A DNA stretch of 64,000 nucleotides from Gonapodya prolifera JEL478. Taxonomy: Eukaryota; Monoblepharomycota; Monoblepharidomycetes; Monoblepharidales; Gonapodyaceae. Where the stretch lies: assembly GCA_001574975.1 (NCBI GenBank), contig KQ965795.1, positions 186,001 to 250,000 on the forward strand, read 5' to 3'. The translations under genes were made by a program, and so were the position numbers. Positions 58,284-64,000 of this stretch are shown one piece after another. Position 1 is the stretch's first letter; every line of letters starts with the position of its first letter. The notes below the pieces were generated by a model. The model was not told where the DNA came from, did no database searches, and was given only the letters and a program-made list of their open reading frames with translations.

Positions 58284-60326
58284 TCACAGCAACTCGATGT
58301 AAACCTTCAATCCTACCAAAATTATCAGTCCAATGATCAAAGCCGGAAGCATCCGAGCCGGAGACGTTCGTGCCCCGCCCTTGAGCTTTGAAGTCTGCAG
58401 AGGCAGAATATCCGACGCCGGCTCCTGCGCAGGTTGTTGTGCAGGCTTATGAGTCCCTTGTCGTGCCCCACTACCGTCCACACCTCGAACCGGGAGTACT
58501 TTCCGTGCACCCGAACCAACCTTCCCGCCAGTCGCAAAACCCACATCTTCTATGTCCGCCACAGCTCCTTGGGAAGGAGCACTCCGAGCAGACGCTACCT
58601 CCTCGGCGCCCTGCACAGGTTTCGCAACCGTCCGACCCTTCACTCCCTCGACCACCAACTGCCCACACGCACTTCCAATATCCTGTCCTAGCTCCTGCCG
58701 CACCATAACCGTTACCCCACACGCCCGCACTGTTTCTACGAACCGCACCACCGTGTCCCTGCTGGGGGGCTCGAACCCCGTCTGCTCCGTCACGGCCGCG
58801 ACTGGGTTATAAGGAATCACATTGAGGAGCACGCGCCGGCCACGCAGAAGCTCCCCCGTCTGCCGGGCGACTTGAACGGAATCGTTCACGCCCTTGATGA
58901 TGACGTACTCGGCCAGGACTTTGCGTTCCTTGTTGTGCCCGTGCGGGACTTTTCCGTTACCGTTCTGTTGCTCGATCAGGGCGTCCACGGCGGCGAGGAT
59001 GCGGTCCAGTGGGTATGCCTTGGCGGTAGGGACGATGCGTTCGCGGAGGGTTTGAGTGGGTGCGTGGAGGGAGAGGGCGATGGAGAGGTCACGCCCGATG
59101 GGGTGCCGTGAGAGGTGGTAAATCCGCGGGGTGAGCCCGACGGTGGAGATCGAGATGCGTTTGGGTGAGAGGCCGAGGCTGTGTTGGTGGAGAGTGGTAA
59201 TGTGAGGTTGGTGTGAATGATGTGGGAGGATAAGATGTGATCAATTAGACAATCCGCGAGTGGGAGTCTTCCCCATCTCGACTCAATCCTCCCCCGGACC
59301 CTAACAAAGAGCTGTTCCAGCGCCTCTCTGTTTCTTCTGCCCACCTCCACGATTCGACCACTCACCGTTTTGTATCGACCATGGCCTCCGCGGCTGCCAT
59401 GACGGCATCAAAATTGTCTAGTGGTTCCCCCATTCCCATAAATACTGGGCGGTGAGGTGGGTGGAAAATAGATTGATGGCAGTTGGAGGAGCATCGAGAC
59501 GGCGACATGGACAAGGGCACCGAACTCGAGTTAAATGCCGTGCACGAAACGAGCGCCCAAATCCAGACGACTCACCAACCCCTCTCACAGGTTCATACTT
59601 CCTCGCGTGCCACATCTGCTCCAGAATCTCTCCCGCGGTCAAGTCGGCCACCTTCCCCATGGTCCCCGTCGCGCAGAACCTGCACGCCATGGCGCACCCG
59701 ACTTGCGAACTGACGCAAAGCGTGGCGCGTTGATTCGATTTGAATAGTTTGGGGAGGATGGAGGAGGTCGTGGGGTGTGAGGCGAGGGATGTCGTGTCGT
59801 CATTGGCCGACACACCGGTGGGTGAAGTCGAGGTCGTATCGGCAGGAGCGCCATTTGTTTCGGGAGATACACCATCTTCCTCTTCCCCCTCATTGCTTTG
59901 CCCATCCCGATCATCTCCATTGCCCTCCGTTCGATTCCTCACCAACCACTTGGCCTTCTCCTCCTCCGGAAAGCTCCTCAGCACGACCGTGCCGTACCGC
60001 ATGACGACGCACTCAATCGACAGCCCATCCTGCAGCTCGACAAGCAGCTTTGTCGTGGACCCGTCGGCCGCGTGTGTCGCAGCCGAGACTTTGGACGTCG
60101 AGAGCACGAACCCCCCGCTCTCGATGACGGCGTAGGCCTTGGCGTGTAGCCCGGGCACGAGTTCGCGAACGCGGGAGAGGTCGTCGAATCCGTTTTGCCA
60201 GATGTGTCTGTACAAAGTCAGTGCGTGCTTTTTCGCAGAGGATCCGACCCCCGCGGCGAGAAATGCGTCGACAAGAAGTGATTCGTCCAAAAGGGGTTTC
60301 GGGTTGAGAGTGCGCCGTTTGCTCAT
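58284..60326 (-). CDS. RlmN/Cfr-type radical SAM adenine methyltransferase with membrane tail
   Basis: Three exons: 60326 to about 59576, about 59444-59366, and about 59200-58284. Exon 1 has an RlmN-like N-terminal helical domain ([20 protein letters not shown]), [13 protein letters not shown]-like strands, an extra acidic low-complexity insert (about residues 130-195), and the active core [20 protein letters not shown]. In that core, C211-C215-C218 hold the FeS cluster and C204 is the conserved partner cysteine. Exon 2 gives [18 protein letters not shown] and exon 3 gives [20 protein letters not shown] and [20 protein letters not shown]. The essential late cysteine lies in [13 protein letters not shown]. 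Bacterial RlmN methylates A2503 of 23S rRNA and A37 of some tRNAs. After the domain there is a 90-residue linker and a final hydrophobic helix ([19 protein letters not shown]), which looks like a tail anchor. Such an anchor is not typical of the family. Confidence 0.9.
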
Positions 60327-61414
60327 GGGAGTGTAGTGAGAAAAAGAAAGCGATAGCGATTTCGTTTGTGTGCTGTGGACACGGTCGGACTAGGAGAATA
60401 GCTCTGCAAGCACGGAGCGCTTTCTCAGGATTTTTGAGGGTCTCACGGAATGTGGAGATGTGAAGGAAATGGGGAAAGGTGACAAATAATCCGACGACAA
60501 TGCTGGGAATGCAAATATAATGGCGTTAATGCCGTTGGAAATAGCGACAGGGAGAACGAGTACGATGCGGCCGTAGCGAAAGCGAATCAAGAAGAGCACG
60601 AAGCTGAGGTGTGACCTCGCCCTGAACGACAACAGGTCGACTTGAACAAAGAATTCACTGCAGCTGCAACGAAGTCTCGCACACATGCAGCGTTGTGTCA
60701 GCTACTGGCGGAGCGACAAGCCTTATGGGATTGCGGTTGGATTCATTCGAGAAGTCGGGCCCCATCTTTCGGGCAAATCAAGCGTAAGGATCAAGTCCTT
60801 TGAGCTCTTTTTCTCTGGGCTATTGAAACAAAACCAGCCAATCACTGTGACCCGGTGGCTTGTGCGTCCTAGTGTGGCGTTCGCTATCCAGCAATCTGGA
60901 GCTGTACTCAACTGAAAGTTCAAAGGAATCACTTGGTGGTCGGGTGCAGAAGAAGTCTTTGAGACGAGATACCTTTTCGGCAGGACTCCAATCGTGCCTT
61001 TTCTCCCTCTCTCCCCCGGGGTTTAACGTTTGCACGCGCGAAAGAGGCTAGTGTAGGTTTGGATTACCCTTGAGAGGTCAACAATATCTCGAATGTAAAC
61101 TCCCGTGCGTTGCTTTTGAATATACATCTACGGGGATGAAAGCAGCGATTTCTGCCCGACCAACTATGCCATGTTTTTGGTCTCGCCCCCAAACTACTTT
61201 GCATTTTGAAACATTCAGCACATTTTGATAATTATTCCCAACCACCAAAAACGACGAACAAGGCAGCGCAAAAGACAATGAACATATTTTCTCGGCATGC
61301 CAGGTAATAGAGGAGGCCCCCTCTTCGGTTCACCGCTGCTCGAGGCCTCATTCACATCAAGAGCACCTCATTCTAGAAATGTAATAGTGCCAGTCAAACG
61401 AATATAATGCAGCT
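60327..61414. other. Intergenic region
   Basis: Contains the RlmN-type gene's promoter. A 98-codon minus frame at 60390-60686 has a hydrophobic stretch (IVLVLPVAISNGINAIIFAF), but its 3' end abuts that promoter and no other support exists. Nothing else was recognised. Confidence 0.3.
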
Positions 61415-62330
61415 AAGATAGTAAAGGCTTTGCCCTGACCTTGCCCGTAGCGCGCGATACATGTAATTCGCGTCGCCAGCTGCCGGGGGCTTGTAGTAGT
61501 AGTCGAGTGGGACGTTCAGGTGTATTAAGACATTATGATCTAGTACATCCCGATCAGCGTCATTGCCGTGATGGCCAACGCCGCTAGCCTGCGCTCCTCT
61601 TCAAGACGCCCCTTCTTTGTCAAGCGCCTTGCTCTTCCCAAGCCCTGCGAGTTGCGACACACTCTGAAGTTGCAAGGAATCAGTGCAAAGTCCAAGGTGT
61701 GGGTCTTTAGCCTCGGTCTATCACACGGTAACGTCAATCGCGAGGCAAGGCTTTATCTGCTTCCGCCAGAACAGCCTGTTGGCGTCGTCCTTCATGCTAA
61801 AAGATCCTACCGGCAGCCGCCTTGCCCTCTCCGGGTGCCCTGGGTCCTCGTCCAGTCATAGGAGCGGGAGTGCGTCCCGATCGACCACTTCTGCGACCTG
61901 CGTATGATAGCCACGAATGTCCCGGTCGTCCGGAAATTCAGCCTGGCCGCCACAGACCACAGGTTGGTCAAGAATGACAGTTCGTACCCACAGACAGCTT
62001 CAGCACGGGCTCGAGAAGTGGTGGTCCGACGTGAGCTTCTTCGGCCGGGAGGGAGTTGGAGGCGACCAGTGACTCTCTGCGTGCCCGGCGAACTGGGCCT
62101 TAATCCCGGCTGGAGCGGGCGGAGTCGCCACCCGTTTACGCTTGAGCCGGCTGGGAGCTGTCCGAGCCGTCCGCGCTCCGTGATCCTGCGTGCTGTGCGA
62201 CGCGAGTTCCGGGTCCATACGACGTCCAAGAGCGATTCCGGGCAGGAGACACTTAGGCCTGGACCTGGAGGGGCTCGTCACGTAATCGTCGCCTGGAGCG
62301 ACCCGGTCCTCGTCTCGAGATGTTGGCAGT
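61415..62330 (-). mobile_element. Mobile-element copy B, opposite strand to copy A
   Basis: The 3' tail (61415-61495, taagatagt, ggctttgcc, gcccgtagcg, tgtaattcgcg) matches the reverse of 53950-54035. The coding-like end on the minus strand (GLGRARRL, then EEERRLAALAIT, ending near 61540) and the upstream block near 61740-61860 (HPERARRLPVGSFSMKDDAN, RLFWRKQI) match copy A. The 5' segment of copy A was not found here, so the copy seems 5'-truncated. That pattern is common in non-LTR retroelements. It is old and broken. No known polymerase or recombinase motif was seen. Confidence 0.48.
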
Positions 62331-63057
62331 TTGCATGGTTGACATGAATAGAAGGGGATTCCGCATACCCCCTTCTGTATTGCCCTTTCAGTTCCCTCGC
62401 AGGAGCAATGGAATGCTCTCACTACCGTTTGGACGTTCCGCCAGCACCGAATTGCGGGGTGTTGGGCGGGAGTGTGCGATTTCACAAAACGCTCACCTCT
62501 GCAACCGTTTTTCCACCACCACGTCCATCTCCACGTCTGACACATTGGAGCAAAACGACGAGATCTTCGTCTTGGTGAATCGCACGATGCGGATGGCCCG
62601 TTGCGAAGAAGGCCATCCAGTCATCGTCGATTGAGGGTTGGTCTGGCGATCCATTGCGATCCTTTTGAGCTTCTCGATGGAGAAACGGCTCTCGATTTCT
62701 ATTGGCGGGAATTTTTGCGATGGTGTCGCAAAAATGTGTGAAATCTTATGATGGTTTGGGGGTGAGACCAAAAACACGGCATTGCCCAGCTATTCTCGCA
62801 TCCAGTTCACGAATTCTGTCATGTCATGCGACCTATTTCCATTACCTCGAAGGGTCGAATAATACGCAAAAAGTTCCAGCTCGATATTTTACAAGTTTCG
62901 TTACACATTTACTTTGTTGTTTTTTTAAAATGGGGGTATCGACTATCGAAGGCGCCAGCCTTTCTTCATTGTTCATCTTACGAGAAAGTTACTTGCTTGT
63001 ATTTTGTTACGATTGTCAGAGCTGCTGCATCCAAAGTGGTATCGCACCGAATCGACT
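62331..63057. other. Region between mobile copy B and the last gene
   Basis: A minus frame at 62493-62777 (QRAIRIVRFTKTKISSFCSN, then VSDVEMDVVVEKRLQ) ends at a donor-like GTGAGC. It could be an exon of an unknown gene that runs toward copy B. Support is weak. Confidence 0.3.
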
Positions 63058-63900
63058 TCATTCGTCCGGCATCGCTGCAATCATAGCCCGCAACGCCTCC
63101 CTCTTCTCCTTCAGAACCATGCGCCAAGCCCACCAGAAGTCGTTCTGGCGTCTTCCATTACCGCCACCAACGTTGGCGCGGAGGTACTTGTGTCTCGCCG
63201 TCGACATCGAGGGAACGTATCCGCACACCGAGGCCATTTCCGTGGCAGTAATCCTCGCGGCAGCTTCATTCTGTGCACGCTGCTTGGCGCGGCGGCGGGT
63301 GTGTCGTGCCACCGTGGCAGCTTCACGGCGCAGACGAGACGGTATCGGCGATACTGTTTTCGTAGGTGGTGTTCGCCGGCGCTTGCGGGGTCGGGGTGTC
63401 TGCAGTGGCAGTGGGACCTGGAGATCAGCGTCGGTGGGAGAGAGCGGGGCGAAGAGTGCGGAGGGGGGCGACTGCGGAGGTTCAGGGGTGGAATTTTGAG
63501 GTGCGATCTCGTCGGGCCAAGTGACGGTTTCGCCCTCGCAGAACGAGACTGCCGAATGCATGCTCAGAGGTGACGGTTTGCGTGGTTTCGAGCGCATGCA
63601 CGGTCCCAGTCCGAGTGGGTTGAAAGATCTTCGGTGTGCGATCGCCACCCGTAACGGTCCGATCGGGGCTGGATTCCCGCCCGGCTGGACACTCCGCTGT
63701 CCGTAGACGCTCTGCTGCGTCTCTCGAGTATCGCCATCGATCGGTTTCTTGGGCTGGTGGCGAGATTGAGCGGGGTGTGGACTCGCGGACGAAACCAGGT
63801 ACTGGGTGGGTCGACCCTCGTTGAAAAACGCGCGCGCGTTTGCAGCAGCGCAATGTAAAGGAGAGGGATGTTCGAAGCCATCGAGCTGTGTAAACTGCAT
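63058..63900 (-). CDS. Basic orphan protein
   Basis: An open minus-strand frame of up to 280 residues; the true start may be internal or upstream of 63900. It is Pro/Ser-rich with a nuclear-type basic patch (RPRKRRRTPPTK). A basic helical stretch follows (RREAATVARHTRRRAKQRAQ), then the end NDFWWAWRMVLKEKREALRA. The basic helix resembles a DNA-binding region in style, but there is no leucine zipper and I assign no family. Beyond 63900 only window-edge sequence remains. Confidence 0.45.
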   Translation of the reverse strand: MQFTQLDGFEHPSPLHCAAANARAFFNEGRPTQYLVSSASPHPAQSRHQPKKPIDGDTRETQQSVYGQRSVQPGGNPAPIGPLRVAIAHRRSFNPLGLGPCMRSKPRKPSPLSMHSAVSFCEGETVTWPDEIAPQNSTPEPPQSPPSALFAPLSPTDADLQVPLPLQTPRPRKRRRTPPTKTVSPIPSRLRREAATVARHTRRRAKQRAQNEAAARITATEMASVCGYVPSMSTARHKYLRANVGGGNGRRQNDFWWAWRMVLKEKREALRAMIAAMPDE

Positions 63901-64000
63901 CCGCCATGGGTCTGCATGCAGAAAGATTGAGGTGTAACAGCAATGAGATGAGTTCGGAGGAATGCGGAGGCAGGAACAGCATCCAAGATGAAACGGACGA

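Noticed and set aside
59740-60135. Plus-strand 131-codon frame opposite the RlmN-type gene
   Set aside because: Antisense shadow of an exon with catalytic motifs.

Overview
This window looks like nuclear DNA of an early-diverging, chytrid-like fungus (inference). Genes are dense and lie on both strands. Most are split by short GT-AG introns of roughly 50-160 bases. The gene set (WLM metalloprotease, DHHC acyltransferase, MNN1-type mannosyltransferase, Ptc7-type phosphatase, PARG, oxysterol-binding protein, DCAF11-type WD40 protein) is eukaryotic and mostly opisthokont. No tRNA, rRNA or CRISPR array was seen.

Left third (1-25,900): conserved housekeeping-type genes. They are a small CsbD-like protein, a UBL-WLM protease, a DHHC palmitoyltransferase, a GT71 mannosyltransferase, a coiled-coil protein with a C-terminal beta-sandwich-like region, an intronless F-box protein, a frameshifted ankyrin gene, a six-exon PP2C phosphatase, a short ankyrin protein, a PARG, an OSBP-related protein, a proline-rich orphan, a broken SAM methyltransferase, and a secreted, cysteine-rich, single-pass membrane protein ending in a PPxY-like tail.

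Middle (25,900-42,600): gene-poor and repeat-rich. It holds putative small secreted or membrane proteins on the minus strand, short palindromic repeats, an 80-base hairpin, a poly-G tract with an unresolved base, and decayed coding sequence that is probably mobile DNA. It also holds one apparently intact 591-residue protein with a cytidine-deaminase-like zinc motif (HAE and PCxxC), plus two decayed relatives of that gene.

Right third (42,600-64,000): an F-box family in several states of decay (one member carries a long cysteine-rich tail), a tandem pair of TauD-type dioxygenases of which one is dead, a type-B carboxylesterase, a DCAF11-like WD40 protein, an RlmN-type radical SAM rRNA methylase with a C-terminal membrane tail, two opposite-strand copies of one mobile element, and a basic orphan protein.

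Functional themes are inferred. F-box and DCAF proteins point to cullin-RING ubiquitin ligases; PARG and the WLM protease both touch DNA-damage-linked modification; DHHC, GT71 and ORP serve membranes and secretion. There are no operons, and neighbours need not work together. Many gene families here have a working copy beside dead ones, so this is a region of active gene birth and death.
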